From contig VZRR01013890.1 in assembly GCA_013398015.1 (NCBI GenBank), forward strand, positions 635,118 through 699,117: a stretch of 64,000 bases of DNA, read 5' to 3'. The notes beneath the pieces are model-generated. The model did not search any database and was not told where the DNA came from. It was given only the letters and a program-made list of their open reading frames with translations. A program made the position numbers and the translations under genes. Shown piece by piece: positions 12,842 through 28,400 of the stretch (its first letter is position 1; the number at the start of each line of letters is the position of its first letter). The DNA is from Oreocharis arfaki (taxonomy: Eukaryota; Chordata; Aves; Passeriformes; Paramythiidae).

Positions 12842-15628
12842 GTATGAGAATACAGTAGCTTGACAAATCTGTTCGCATGATCAGTGCAGGGAAAGGCTTT
12901 CTCTAAGTCCACACAGCTAAAAGCTGTGTGACAATGGTGATGCTATGGATATCTACGCAGAGTTCATCTATCTGCAGCAGAAAGAACGTTACACAGGAGA
13001 TTAGAAACCCATCGGGACCAAAAGACATTCCTGGACTGCCAGACTGCTCAGGGATGCTGTCCAGCATTTCTGTTACCACTGCAGTTAGAGAGGTGGTCAT
13101 CACACCTGCATTTCATCTAACAAGTATTGTCTTAACCAGAGGTTTTGCAGTGAAGGAAGGGTGCAGCACTTTCCACACCAGACAAAACACTGAGAGCACA
13201 CTGAACATGTAAGTATGCTGTAAGGCAGAACTGGAACTCAAAATGATTTTGAAATAACAGAGAAATGCTCAGAAAACTATACCTGTATAAAAAGCAGGGG
13301 CAACACTGATTGCTTAAAGCTACACAAGTAGAGAAGTGGAACAAGTAGTTGGCTCATCTTCAGCGAAGCATGAGGGATCATTGCATATCACAAGCAGCTC
13401 TTTTAAACCATTGCTAGAAAGGTAAACACTACTGAGACTACGAATTAAAGCACACCCTCCAAGACAAGTGAAGTAATCCTCCCACTCTCTTCAATACTAA
13501 AAAATCCTAAAAGGGTCTGATTCCAACACAGATCTTTCAGAAATGAAAGACAGAACTGAATAGAGCAACACGACAGTAATTCGTTTAAGTTCAAAGGGAA
13601 CCAGAAGAAGATTCCAGCTGTGTAAAATGGACCCAGTTTGCTTCTGCAACTGTCACATGGACTACAAGGAAGCAGGACAGTCTCATGGATGAGTGGCACA
13701 GCCGAGGTGGGCAGCACAATCCAGCACTACACCTGAGCAAATCGGTCAGTAGGCCTGCAGAGCCCTAAGGAGAAAGGAAGCCTTGCCCCAGTCTCACTGG
13801 CAATGCAAAGGCTGCAACTGCTGTACAGCTGGCCAGTCCTCCTGAGTAACAAACATGCATGAAAATGAGTACCCACAGCTAAGTCTCACAATATCATTTA
13901 TACCTCCTACAACACATTAAGTAAATCTGACCTGACAATGCAATTTACTAAAGCCCTGCTTATTTGAATGGATAGATAAGCAGCTTTTTTCTTCACAACG
14001 TTACTTCTCCTCTTCTATAAAATGTACAGCCATGCTCAAGAAAAAAAGAAACAAAGTATAAAATGGCTCCTAAGAGCACAGACTGCAATCCTATCTACCA
14101 CCAAAAACTGTAATGGCACATTTCATGTTTCCAAAACTAGTGAGAGAGCAGTAAAGGAAAATTAAAGCCTATGGGCTGCTTTAATATGCAGTGGGAGAAG
14201 AACACACACAGTTAGAATGTAAACAGACACATACTGACCAATAGATTCTATGAGTAAAAATGTCACTAAACCTCAGATTAAGCGTTGGGCAATGATTAAG
14301 CAACTTTACCAACCCAGTAGAAGAATGTCATCAATAACCAATTTCTGCACATAGGATAAATAGCAAGTTGGCTCTAGGTTTGACAGAACAACCTCTCCAG
14401 CTGTAATAGAAGTCTATCAGCTGGAAGCTCATCAAGCTACAGCAGTCAGTTGCTACAGTGGATAACAGGATTCTAGAGTGCATCATGGATAACAAGCAGC
14501 ATCTTTTGTTTTTCTCTGCCTACTGAAAAAAATCAAGATGTTTAATTTGTTCTACTTGTACTTTTAAAATAGATCAAAAGAACAAGCAGCAAAGTAGTCT
14601 TGAAACTATACTCATACAAAAAATACATTAAAATTTTGAAGATTTAATTGTAATTTTTCTAGCAATGCTTAAAAACCTACAACATTTCAAAGAGAAACAC
14701 AAATAGTATTGAAAATCCATGCAAAACACAGAACTTGCTTATCAACTCAGAAGGCATTTTATATCATCAAGGAAGATTCATTTAAGATCATACAAGTAGA
14801 CACTTATTTCCTTTAAAAATATTTAAAGCTGATTTTTGAGCAGTTATTTTATTTGCAGATCTAGCAGTTTAACAAGATAAGGAAAAGATTGTTAAGTGAC
14901 TCAGAACCTATCTGCGGGACAAACTTAATACAGGCTATGTTGTAAATAAATTGTTATAAAAAAAAATCTCACCTCCCTTCTACACCCACAAAATATATTT
15001 ATTTAGGAGAAGGCACAGTAGGATCGCCAAAAGACACTCCCAAGTAGATAACTACTATGTTTGAAGTCAGTACCCTTTACGAGCAGGAACAAATTTCACA
15101 GTTATCAGCCACTTACTGGGCATTTATTTCAGATGCAGTGCTTATTATAAATAGCAGCCTGAAGGACATCTCCTGCAGTCTGGATGCAATCTCTGTTTCA
15201 TTACTCCTTTTTCTATGATCCACTAGGGTCACAGTCCAAAAAATGGAACGCACAAAGAACTGGAGAAGCTAAAGGCAACACAGGAATGACTAACACTCTC
15301 AGAAAGCCTTAACAAAAGTGACTTAAAAGTGAGAACTACACGCCTTCAAGATTCAAAGTCCCACCAACAGAAGATGAAAGGTAATTCACAAAGAATGATG
15401 ACAAACAGTAGGTCACCACCACTGATAAAAAAGTTTGTTCCCAGGTGTACTGAGAGGAACTCCTCTCAAACTCCTAGTCAAAACAAGCAGACTGAAGCAC
15501 ATCTACATGCCTCCTTTCTCAACTAACCTAATCTTGCCTCCCATATAGCTAACCAAGCAGCCATGAAGCACTAGCAATAAAATTCTGGATATATGTGCTT
15601 GAAAGTTTGAAGAATAATACACTGAAGT

Positions 15629-15696
15629 AAAAAAACAAAACAAAACAAAAACCCAACCAACCAAAAAAAACCACCACAAACAAGCAAACAAACAAC
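15629..15696. repeat. A/C-rich low-complexity repeat
   Basis: AAAACAAAACAAAAC-type units pass into CCAACCAACCAAAAA and CAAACAAGCAAACAAAC. No element is attached that I can recognise. Confidence 0.85.
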
Positions 15697-18600
15697 ACCT
15701 CATAGAAGAAATTAAATTAATAACCTTTGTAAGACCTTACCAGTAAGTACTGCAATCTTGAGAAGCAAGACTGGCAAAACTACCATTTTAACAACAACAT
15801 CATTTGTTCCTCTTTTTCATTAGATTGCTTACTTTTTAATAGAATTGGTTATGGTCAAAGATTAATTTAAAGAAAAGAGAGCTGGGTGTTTTCTATGTTA
15901 ATTACTGGGGAAGCTTTTCGTATCCATTCCCTATGGAATACACTAAACAGAAATGGGAATGAATACCTATTAGAAAATGAATAGAGAAAACCAATTAAAC
16001 TTTCTGCAGCAAACAGTCTCAGCAAACTACATAAGTAATTACTGCTCAATGATACTGAAGAATGTTGCAAAGATATCACAGGAGTAAAAATGCAGAAATA
16101 AAAGAATATTTAGTCAGTAATTAAAACTGCAAACACTTCAACTGAAAATTTCCTCAAAAGTATGGATAAAAATAACAGAATACCTTGAATGGGATGTCCT
16201 CTACTTTGTTTCCTTATACATGAAATATGAAGAAAACAATATAAAAAACACTGGTGTTAATTTTTTTCCTCCCCTTATTCTAGGGATCCTTTTAAGGTGT
16301 ATTTAAAAGGATGTCTAAGCATAGCCTTTTAAAAATACAAACTGCATTACTAGAATCTGAATCAGAAATCAAGTTAAAGGAAAAGCAATGACTGACCTCT
16401 GTATTGCAAAACCAAATCCTTAATGATTGAAATAAAGAGAGATTACGAAGCAGAATATGGATAACAAAACTTACTTCATGACATAGAATGTCATTACTCT
16501 CCATTAAGCTAATGTGAAGAAATGAGGCAGTTAGTAGCAATCTCCTGTGAACCAATACCGAGATACTTCTCAACTGTTAGGGGTGAAGTACTTAAAAGAG
16601 GTCAGTTACTGGTACTGTAAGAGGTGTGCTGAAACCCCTTAACCGATTACATTAAACTTACTTGAAAGCCTGTACAGTTATCTTTTTTAGCTCTAAAAAA
16701 TATCTTTCATATTTCCTGTGAGGTAATGATCTGTGGTCAAATGAGTCTCCCGTAAAATAATCCAGCTTCTCTGAAGGAAATGAAAAATTACACGCCCTTT
16801 TAGAAGAGAGGAAGAAACTTGTCTTAAATATATTCAGTACCATTATCAAAGCTTTTGTTTTAAATAAATTTCTCTTTTTTTTTGTAGACAAAATAGAAAA
16901 AGAAGTGCAAATAGAAATCACATTGCCCTCATGTACTCATCCACATTTACACACACAAGAGCTAGCCTTGGTAATTCCTGGTTTGCCCAGGTCCAATGCA
17001 TCGCAAACATGTTTTGGGCATCAAGGACATAAATGCAACAGTCTTTCCTTAGCACAGCTCTGGTGCAAACAGCCAGCTATTATTAAATTCATTCCAGTCT
17101 CACTAATGAGCGGAGTTTGGAAGTGCAGCATTTTTGAGCCATAAAGAGATGATTTATAATGAGAAGTCACTCAGCAGGAAGGCTGAAGTACAGAAGTTCT
17201 CTCTGCAAGTTATCATAACAGAAAGCTATTTAATGAGTGTGGGTTTCTTCAAGAATTCAAAAAAGTCAAGATTTGGAATAGGATGTGTCACATTATGCAG
17301 ACACCTACATCACTGAACATTTCTGCTAGAGTAAAACCACCAAAAGAAAAATCCTCAAAGCTGTTCCTATCTTGAGTTTTTGGCTCATTTTTTAATAAGT
17401 TCTTTCAAATGTAAAACGTGGATTTGTAGAGATTAGCACAATTCCGTGTAAAAAGTTAGCGATCTTTCATGAACTAAACTAGGTTGCCTAAGTGCAAACA
17501 AGAAAAAAAAGTGCCCTGAAGCAAGACAGTGTTTGGCAAAGACACAATAAAAGAGTAGAGAGGTACCATTCCTCAGCAAGCTCAGGGGAAGCCTGAGTTA
17601 CCTGCAGTTACCCACTCCTTAGAGCACTCTCCCCTGCAGGGGAACACCACGGGTGCTGATGACTCAAAGTCAGTTACACACAAACCAGAACCCTCCCCTT
17701 AATCCACCTCCAGATCAAAGCTACATCCATCCTCCAACAATCATTTAAAAATAAATACATTTTCAGTACAACGTACGTACGCCATAATCTTCAAGAATGT
17801 GATGGGGACATAAGGGTTTTGCATGCTAGAAAATGATCCAGCTTGACTTTCAGATTAAATTATTGAGTTTGCTAAGGAAGGATGCCAGCGAGAAGGTGGG
17901 AATACAGTGGAGCACAGTATGCTAGAACTCTTAAAATCAAAATGTAGGCATAACTGATTCAGGTTGCATTTATTTTCTAACCAGTAAATTTAGACTGTGA
18001 CTTCTTGACAATAAGAGAATTTAAACAGTAATGATGCTTCGGGAACTTTTTTGTTTATTTTTTCCTATTGTTTCCAGAGCAAGCAGTTCCTTGTGCAGAG
18101 TGACACTGTGTAAGCCTAGTGGAGGGAACAGTGTATAAAAGTGGAAAGATGAAGAAAAAGGTTAACTTTGCTAAGCCATGACTGCTACCAAACATGCCGA
18201 TCAAAATGTGACTTCCAAGAATATCACTAGGACAGTTGCAACCTTGCCATGCATGGTAAAAAACCACATCCCTGCTTCTTCAGCAAATTGAAACTTGTAA
18301 TAGAAATACTTATCTGAGAACAATTATAACTGTTATACCTCAAGAAGTAACATTTCGTTTTCTTAAGTCTTGAAAAATAAGCAAGTTCCACTACACAAAA
18401 GATACACAGTCTACATCAAAACAAAAAGTCCTTGAGTTATCATGCACAAAGAAGCATTACATGGCCACAGAATTCCCTCCCACCTGACAGTCTTAAAAAT
18501 ATTCGTTCTACATCAGCTGCTTGTTTTCAGGGTCACTGCACAGGTTACCTAGATGTCATGGTAGTAAAGGCCCAAATTTCTGAATCTTTCAGAAAGCCGT

Positions 18601-19366
18601 GCGACATATTTCCTTGTCCCTCAGAAGAATGCACATCTTCAACTTCAGAATAATCCTCAGACAGTAGGATGAACTTCACTGCTAGTGTTCGTCTGCACTT
18701 CAAACCATCTGCCCAGCCCACAGATCCTTCATCAGCTCATCGTTCTTCTGTCAAAAACACCTTAAGTCTTCCTATGAAACCTTCCTCATCTATACCTCAT
18801 AGACAGCAGTTACCCTCAAATCACTCCAAAAAGTTATGATTCCTCAGTTTTGCTGTAAATACCATGACACAATGCAGCTGATAACAGATCAAGATGATGC
18901 TTCTGTCAGCTCTGACACAGACATGCTGAATGATATTAAGCATATTGCTTAACCAGCTTCTGTCTCCCTTTGCTCTAATCTTTCCACACTGCCTCTAAAT
19001 TCAAATCCTGTATTTCTAACAGTAGCAGGAATTTGTAATTATGCTTTCTATGGAGTTTAAGAAGGTTCTAGCCCTACATAAGTATCAATTACACAAATAA
19101 TTAAGCACCACAGACAGCAGTGGACTCTTACTCTGTGATCTGGAAATCGTCATCCAACATGCTTCTGTTGCATATTTATCCAGCTTTCAACAACTTTATT
19201 TTCATCTTTCTTTGCCCCTAGCTCCTTTCTCTGTTTGCTTCTGCCAAATATTACCCAAAAATGCAATGATGGTTTTTAAAGTGGTGCTGCCCACTATTTT
19301 ATACCCAGTGTGTTGTAAAATCTAACATGATTGAACACTGCATACTAGGAAGCCCATGTAAATATT

Positions 19367-19469
19367 CATAGTCACAGAATAGTTTGGGTCGGAAGGAACT
19401 TTTAAAGGCAATCTAATTCAACATCCCTGCAATGAGTAGGGCCATCTTCAACTAGATCAGGTTGCTCTA
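19367..19469 (-). mobile_element. CR1 LINE 3' tail fragment
   Basis: The plus strand reads CATAGTCACAGAATAGTTTG, GGGTCGGAAGGAACTTTTAA and CTTCAACTAGATCAGGTTGC, the reverse complement of a CR1 3' terminus. About 100 bp remain. It lies in the same orientation as TMTC2. Confidence 0.9.
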
Positions 19470-22400
19470 GTTTTTTGCAGCAAAAAACTCAGGAGTTGTT
19501 AATCATTCATGTACTTCTCAACTTCACCAATTAATGAACAAAATACATTTCTTGACATTGCTTAGAGAAAAAAATGAGAATAACCTTTCAAGACTAGGAA
19601 TAATCACACATTATGGATTTACCTGGCTAGCAATATTCATTTTAGTGGTGAAAACTCTGACTGAAAAGACTAACATTTTAAATTATGTACCTACAATTTT
19701 CCTTAAAATTCCTTCTTCTCTACAACAAGTACATAAAAATCATTAATCAAAATGCATTCAGGGACAGAAACAACGGCTGCTAAATTTTTCAAGAGACTCT
19801 ATGAAAGGACCTTGAAGTTTTTCCAGTTATTAAAAGCTACATCTTCCACAATTCACATATCTAAGTAGAAACTAAACTGTAAAGACTACTCTGTAGTAGT
19901 ATTTGTAGTTCTTTGAAACAAGCTCTCTCAGTATTGTTGGGTTGTCTGAGGTGATTTCTGAGATTAATGTTTTTAATACTAAAATGACGAAAACTACGAA
20001 AATTATAAAAACATCATGATGATGAAAATCCATTTTTAATCACCTACCAGTATCAACATCTCAAATGTTTGAATGTGAAATGCCTTAAAGCAGAGGACCC
20101 ACAGAAACCACCACTTTGTCAAGGCTAGTCTCCAAGTTCCTTAGAAACCTTACTTGTCTTAATTTCGCAAACAGAAGAATTAGGCAGTTGGACTTTTTTT
20201 TAGAAGACAATATATTTTCCTTCCTTTTGCTCAGTAACTTCCCAGAATTGTGGAAAACCCTCCTTTACAGGGAGAAAACCAGAATATCCACATAATGAGT
20301 CTCTACTCATTATCTGTGATAGACTCCAGACTAGACAGACATTCTCTTCCAAAGACTGCCATGAGTACGCCTGATTCGAGTCCTTTGTTTTGGAGGAGAC
20401 CTGAGCTCTGCCATCTCACTGAGTAAGTATTTAAGTATCTATTTGAGCACATTCTCACTACTCAGAGCTCACTGTGCATACAGCAGCCCCAGTGTGCTAG
20501 AGCACAAGGGGGATAAAACATCCTGATGACACGGAAGTAAAGATGCACGGTTGGACAGGCTTTACAAACACTCTGCACATAAACTGGTCAGGGTATGCCT
20601 AAAAGGAGGTAAGGATGGTATGCAGGGACCCAGCTCAGCTGCAGGCAACGGACAAACAGGACCTTAAGACACAACTTTCGGACTTGGGTAATGCAATGGT
20701 ATAGAACCAACTGTGTCCCTACCTCCTCCTTTGCATGTCGGCCAAGGTTGACACACTTTCTACATACTATAAGTATAAACAAAGAGGAGTATAAACCAAG
20801 AGTTAAATTATGAAGAACACCTCCTGCTGCCTGCAACAGGCCTCCCTTGGACTAGAGTATTAACAGCTGGGGCTGAACTCACTTCTGTCAAACCCACAGT
20901 CAGCCTTTGAATCTTATCACAGAAATAACTGGAAGGCTAGAAAACCCACTTCATCTTAATTTTTGTTATTTGCTTTCTGAAATCCCAGATTAAAGAGGTT
21001 TACATTCTTAAGCACTGGCCAAAACCATGATGATTACATGTATCAGTTTGGTTTGGGTTTTTTTCCCATGAAAGCTGAGATTCTCACTGGGACAGATGTT
21101 ACAAGTGTATAATTCGCTGCTCACAGCCTACCATACGTGCATGTTTTGTTAAAGGGCTGTGGCTTGTCAAAAGAGCACTGGGCTGGCTGCTTGTCTTACC
21201 AGGCAATTTTGCACTGATTCGATTGGATGCTGGGAAGGAGCAGGGAGCTTGCTCTCAGAGAGCACCGAACTAGGAAATGATGCTGCAGTGCAGGGGTCAA
21301 CAGGGAAAGATGTGGGAAGCAATGAGCCATGAGGATGGAAACAGGAGGCTTGAGAAAAGGAGGGAACTACACATCAGAGAAAACAGAAGACTTTTCTAGA
21401 GACCTACAGGAGACCACGAAGACCCAACAAGGGAAAAATAAGAGGCTTTTCCCTTGCAGGGATGATAGCAGACAAGTATGCAACCTGCTTTCAAACACAA
21501 TTATTTGAATATACACCACCCAGCAAATCTGCTACTTCTTTCATGAGATCCTGCTTTATTTTAATATCTGTATTCCAAAAAAACCTAAAATAGTTTTAAA
21601 GATTCTTGGTGTGTTCTCTTTAATGAAAATATCCAGATAGGACACTTCTCAGAGCTCTGACATGGCATTACTGGCCTAAGATCTAAAGCAGAAAATGCTG
21701 AGAAAACTGGCACACCATTTGGAACTGCAAGATGTGCCTTCCTTCTCAAGATGCAAACAGGTGCTTTCTTTTCTACTGTCAATAAACAATTCTTTCTACA
21801 TGGAGGTTCCCCTTTGTTCTAAAAATGTCACTGACCCTGACAGAAAACCTCACTGAATAAAAGGCCAACTTGTCTTTACAAGAGATTTGATTTTTCAAAT
21901 GGAAAAGATCAACCAACATACAGCATTTTGAAACTAACAGCAAAAACCTTCCATTTCTATACAGTCACAAGCAAAACCAACATAGGAGGAAATTTAGCTC
22001 CACAGAGAGGAGAGATTAAAAAGAGCATGCCCAGAAAGCTGGACTGTCTGGGATCTAAGGCGAAAGGGTTTCCTCCAGCCCAGGACTGCAACATCAGCGT
22101 GTAGGATGTTGAGTACACTTGTTCATGACTTACCACTTCCCCATCAGCTTCAATTATTGCTTTTTAATCAATTTCTTAAAGGACAGGAACTTGATAACCA
22201 ATTTTGACTATTTAAAGAGTCCAACTTCACCAAAAAAACCAAAAAAGTAACCAAAAAAACTTTCATCAAATGCCTGTTTGCTTACAAGTGGTTCAGCATA
22301 TCAGAGCATTAGTTCTAAAAACACAATAGTGACAACAGCGGCAGCTTCATGGGGGGGAAGGTGGTGAGACAGCAGAAATGTGCATTAAGATTCTTTAAGT

Positions 22401-25400
22401 CACTGTGGATGAGTACAGAATAATGTAGGATGTCTAAGGATTTTGCAGGAATAAAGTTCTTTTCTGGAAAGGAACGCAGATGAGTAGAAAGTGCTTGAAC
22501 TTTGTTTTTTGACTACCCTAATTTGTTCACATTTAGGCTACCTGAAGCTACCTGAAAGCTGTATTTTAGGCTAATCTACCTATCTTCTGAATATTTCCTA
22601 ATTACTTACAAAGCCAGACAGTACTGGACTCAGAGCAGGGTAGTATCTAACCTTTTCTGATAATGCAGCTACTATTGCTAGAACACTTGCTAACTTCTTA
22701 GAAGGCAAATTTATCCCACAACTCCAATCCATGAAGAATTTATATTTTAAAATGTTATTAATGTTAAGCATGCTGTCCTCCTACAGCTATAGCCTGGAAA
22801 AGGTTATTTTACAAACCAGTGGAAAAGGAAAGGTTTTCCTTTGTATGTTAAAACATGGACTTGCAAATTCTGAAAGTAAATAAAAACCAAAAAATGCAAT
22901 ATGGCTTGCAAAAATTTCAGCATTGTTTATGTCATATTGTCTTTCTGTGACAACAAACATAGTGAATAGGAAAAGGCTTGTGAAATTGAGAGCATGCTTT
23001 AAAGAAAAATACATTCAGATGAAGACTTATGGATATGTAAGTATGGCTAGAAAAGGAAAAGAAGCAGCTAAGAGACACTTTATTGTTGAAATTTCATTTA
23101 ACAAAGACTCTGCTTCAGAGAAGTCACTCTGACACCTGAGCACAAGCATGTTTCAGTGCCATCTAGCTAATGCTCAAGTTAACTTGCATCACTGCACAAG
23201 GATCTTTGTTTTCCTGCAAATATTCCTTGTTCAATTTAAAAAAAGAAAAAAAAATTGAGAAGTGGCATATTGTTTTTTCTTCAGATCCATCAGTGTGTTG
23301 AAGCATAAAGAATTTGGGTTGTTCTTGAAATACTTGAGCTTTGATGTATTTATGTGAGGAATGTTAAGAATGTAACCCCTAAAACCCTTTATGCTGTGAC
23401 TGAGTTCTTGATCTGGACGGATCCACATGACTGAGTACTTTAAATACTGCTCTTTCAAGTATAAACATATTAGGTGTCATTATGCAACCCCTCTGTTCAA
23501 CAATTTTGTGCCAGACATTAATGGAAGAGTTGAGAAAAAGGAAAAAAAGAGAAAGAACTATAAAGGAAAACTATTTCAACTTGTTTTAATAAATGCAAAG
23601 AGTATTGATTTCTACAGAAAAGAAATTTGTAAAAATAAGTGAAGAATGTATTTTGAAGTGGTATGCTTTAAATCCTTTGAAAGTTCATTTTGCCTCTGCC
23701 ACAATATACGTTTCCATACAAAAAAAGATATTTGCAGTCCTGAACATGTCGCTGTGACCGTGTTAACACCAACTAAAAATGTGCAAGTTCTCTCCAAATT
23801 TTAATCAAAATTCTTCAGATTAAAATAATCTGACAGGCTGACATTTCTCCCTCCATCCCAAAATAGATGGGAGTTTCCTTTGACTCAGCAATGTGATTTT
23901 ATATCCCCTAAATATCATAATTAAATCATAATGGCCCAGTTTTAAATCTTTCTGGCTTATAAGTGTACCTTTCAAACCTCTTCAGAACTACCAGACTAGC
24001 CAGGATATATCTGGTAAGTTATGACACTGAAAACCTCAGAAAAGAATAAATCTATAACCAAAATATGCTTGTTTTCCTCTGCACAGTAACTGCATTTTGG
24101 ATTTCAGGCTACGAAAGCAGGCAAAATGAATATGCTCATGAAAAAAACATCAGCAATTCCAAAACTCTGTTAAGTGAGGTGAAAACCAAACAAACTAACA
24201 AAAAAAACCACCAAGAAGTTGCAAAGTTGCAAAAGCACCAAGTACAAGGCTGGAGATCATTGTACCAAGACCAAATGTAGTTACTAGATAATTCTTCAAT
24301 AAAGTAAGTCTTGATCCTATGTCCTTTTTTTGGGTAGTATTTTAATTAATTTCCCTTCACATACCTAGCAAAACTTTTTACCAGTAGTTTAACAGGTTTC
24401 TCAAAGAGCATTGCAAAATTTTTCAGGAAGGATATCTTGGAAAATAAGAAATGTCACTGAACAAAACGTGGGTGGGATTAAGACAAAGTACAGGTACTTG
24501 CTCCTGAGCCTCGTTGTGTTTCCTCCAGCTGAGCAAAAGCAGCATCTAAAAGCTTGCTCCAGCAAACTGCTTTCCCTTCCCACACTCACATGTCAGCCCT
24601 AGCTCTTCCTTCCCTGCCCACCTTGATCCTCAGGGCAATACAGACCTCTCTTCTCCCCTCACCCTTCCCACCAGCTGTCCCAACTGGAACTCCCTCTTTA
24701 GCACCCAGCTGGGACAGCTCTTGTGTCTGCAGATTGGTAATGAGTAAGGGAAGAGCAGGACAGGGCAGCAGAAAGCATGACAAAGCAGAAGGTGCTTTGA
24801 AGGGCATCTGTGTGACAGTGAAACAACTCTCCCTGAAAAAAAACGAGTAGGTAAGTGGACTAAAGATGAGGTGTTCAGCATAGTGACATTTTTGATAGAC
24901 TGTACTATTTTAGACTAGAGAACAATTTCAGATACCAAAGGCAGAGAGAGCACACATACAATGAATCGGCAGGGACTTGGCTGGATGAGCTGCTAGAATA
25001 ACTACTTAAGAGCTCTCCCATTCTGCTAGGCATACAGACAATCTCCACAACACCTAAAGAGACTACAATTTTTTTCATTGATTTCGGGTTTTTTGGTGGT
25101 TTGCTGTTTTTAATATTGCAACTGTAAATTTATTTGGCTGAATAAAACAACCGTTCTTTAGCTGACCATGACAGTTGCCAACTGACAATAACCATCAGCT
25201 TACACAAACTGATCTTCTGTGAATTAACACCCTTCATTGTTTCATTAAAATTAACTGCTTAGGGATAAGCCTGAAAGTTTCCAGCAGAGTCTAAAGAGGG
25301 TTAAAACAGCTTTGAGAAATCCAAGCTTAGCTTTTGGGGTGGATAAACAAAGGAAGAATGAAGGAAGCCACTTGGAGATATTTTTGGTTGGCTAATCGTC

Positions 25401-28400
25401 TTTATGTTATCTGAAGTCAAAAGTTTCCATCTTGGATCCTACTTCGTATAGCCACTGGGCAACTAAAAAAACACTTGTACAAAATGTTGCTGTCTTCCAA
25501 AAATTTGTCGTAAGACCCTACTATCGAGGAAACACTTCCATGAATAACTTAAAGCAGTGGTAGACACGGTTTTTTCTACATCATATAACAAGCACTTTGT
25601 ACACATTAAACACAGTCTTGTGTGAAAACCTAAAAATTAACAAATTTCAGAAATTATTTAGAACGTGATCATCTGACCCCACACAATTTGTCCACAATGA
25701 TTGAAAACAATCGGTATGTGTTAACTCCGTTGCCAACACTGACATTCTCAAAGACACCTTCTTCTCTGTTGACCTATGAGATTAGACAACTTGTCCAGAG
25801 GATTAAAGTAATTGTATTAATTCCTAGATAAATATGTCCAAGGTGAATTCTGCCTGGTTTGGCCATCATGGCTGAGCTGAGGCACTTCCATCAAGTTCCT
25901 GAAAGGCTTTCAGGATTCATGAGCCTGCTGGGAAATGCTGGGTGGTGCTTTATCAGGTGCGGCACTCATACAGAGAGCAAGAGGAAGGTAGCAGCAGGGG
26001 AGGCACTGGGCAAATTTGTGGAATCTGACCTTTTGCTTTGGGCAACTCCTTGGATTTTTGCCTTGTCCCAGGTGGCCAACAGTCATGCTATTTTACAGAA
26101 ATCTTTTGTTAAGTATGTGTGAAGTGTTGCAGTGCAAGCTCCTAAGGGATTGCACATCTGGCATAGAAGGCAAACACGGCCCGGCCCACGTGAGGCCCCA
26201 GACTTGCAGACCAGCAAGAAAACCTGTGCAGGTGGGAAACAATCACCTCCTTAAGAGAAAACCTCTGTTGTGCCAAACTGACTTAGCTGCAGCAAAGTGT
26301 GAACTGTTGATGAGTACCTTCAAGACCTGTTGACAGAAGTATGGAGATAGAACAGGTTTTCATAATGCTACAGTGGCCAGTGCAGCAGATAAAGCATGAA
26401 TGAAGAAACCTGCCACTGAACAGCACAGGTATTTCCTCCAAAAACTGTGAGATATATATGCAACTCACATTTCTCTAAAGACTAAGGTATTTCCAGTCTT
26501 TACACAGCTTTCTTCGTGGTTATTGTAAATCACACAATTCGACAAAACTGATTGGAGTCTGATAAAGTTAACCTACATAAAAGGAGGAGAAGACCTACCA
26601 ATTAGTTTAACTGGCATTCCCCTTGAAAGAATGAAGGCTTAATGCAGTCTGAAAGAGAGGTGGATGAGAAAAGTTACTAAACTATAATGGAGTTTAATTT
26701 AGAGTGCAAAATTACAAATTGAAAAGTTTTAATTTTAGCACTAGACGAAATTATCATATTCTGAAATTTTTCCAAGACCAGGCCTTTTCTTGACACAAAT
26801 GAAGCTTCAAAATGTTAAGACCGAATATTCCATATATCTTTTTTTCTGATTAAGTCCTATTTGGAAAATTTCTCAGTAAGGAATCTCACAGACAAAAGAG
26901 ATGTCTTCTAAAATTGCTGGTCTCTTATAAATTTTATAAAAGGACTCCATTCATACTTGAAACCAGAAACCAAATAGAGTACGTCTTTCAAGGAAGAGGA
27001 ATTTACACCATAAATGCCATTTACAGACAATCCCATTCCTTCTTATTTCTCACCCTGAGTTCTTGTGAGCTGTTTAACTGTACTACTTCCAAAAATGTAT
27101 AAATAAATTTATAGCACACCAGCCTACAGAAATTAGGCTTTTTAGAGGATAGCTACTTGTGGAAATCATGGAAACAGTCCACTATTATTATTCCTAATCC
27201 ACAGAAAAAGACAGAAAAATAATCTAGACAGAATAATGAACTTGTCTAGGGTAATAATGGGTCAATGGCAGAAGCTGACAGAACCTGACATTCTTAAAAA
27301 TCCTTCACATCTTGCCACAGCAGTTTAATGCATGTTGGTAAACACAGCATATGGAAAGTACTTTAAGAGAGACACTAAAGCAGAGAGGGGAAAAGGCAAA
27401 TATTGTCAGATTCCTCAAGGGAAAATCTACACTTTGAAGCACTGTCCTGTGAGATAAACATTCCTTTTTCTGGTAAATTTCTGTGATAACCAGCTACAAG
27501 AACAGTAGTCACATTATTTTGCCCTTTCCTCATCACATTTACTAGAATTGACAAAAGCTTCTAGAACTATAAAGAAAACAAAGCAATACGAAATATATTA
27601 TTTTAAAATATTCAAACATTTAAAAAACAGCTAACCATTTTCAAGAAGCATTTCCTGCAACTACAGCCCATTGTTCTATTTTTAAAGCAAAAAAGAAACA
27701 AATTTTCCGTGAAAGCTCTGATGGAGTTCTAGAAAACCTACAAGGGATTGAGAACTTTGATCAAGTAACCACTGAGAATATTCTGTCTTAAACATTACAG
27801 AGAAAGGAAAAAAAGAGGGGAAAAACAATTGCTAATTATCATCTTGGTAACATTTTTAAGCAGACTGGAAAAACCAAAGGATTAAGTGACACTGTGTCAA
27901 ACAAAAGATTAAGTATCACTCCTTGATAGTGATTCATAAATACTAGAAAATGTAAAGAACACTTTTAATAGCTACTGTAACTATTTAAAAACTTTGGCCA
28001 CAAACTGGAGAATCTTTCAGCTACCTGATGAGCATTTCTCTTCATACTGTATAAAATGAACTTTCATGTACATGCATAGGATTCAAACTTTCCCCAAAAT
28101 TGTGCGCTGACTATTGGTTTGGAATTCCCATGCAAAAGCAAGAGAAAGCAAGATTATAAGAGAATATAACATGAGCTGTGTCATGGTGAGCACGAGTCTA
28201 TAGGGAGAGGACTAGTTTTGTAGCTATCAGTTTTGAGCATTGCCTTATTTTTTTTTTTTTTAAATCAGACTGAAAACACACCTTCCAACAAATCCTATTC
28301 TGTTATTTGTTTCTGAATATTCTGAATGAAGAAGGTTTTGCATATCAGTAACGAGGACTGAAAGAAAATTTTGTTTTCAATTCAGGTATTCCAACAGAAC

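Noticed and set aside
25859..26333. Open frames of 87 and 105 codons, considered as a processed pseudogene
   Set aside because: The peptides match no family I recognise, and there is no poly(A) tail or flanking duplication.
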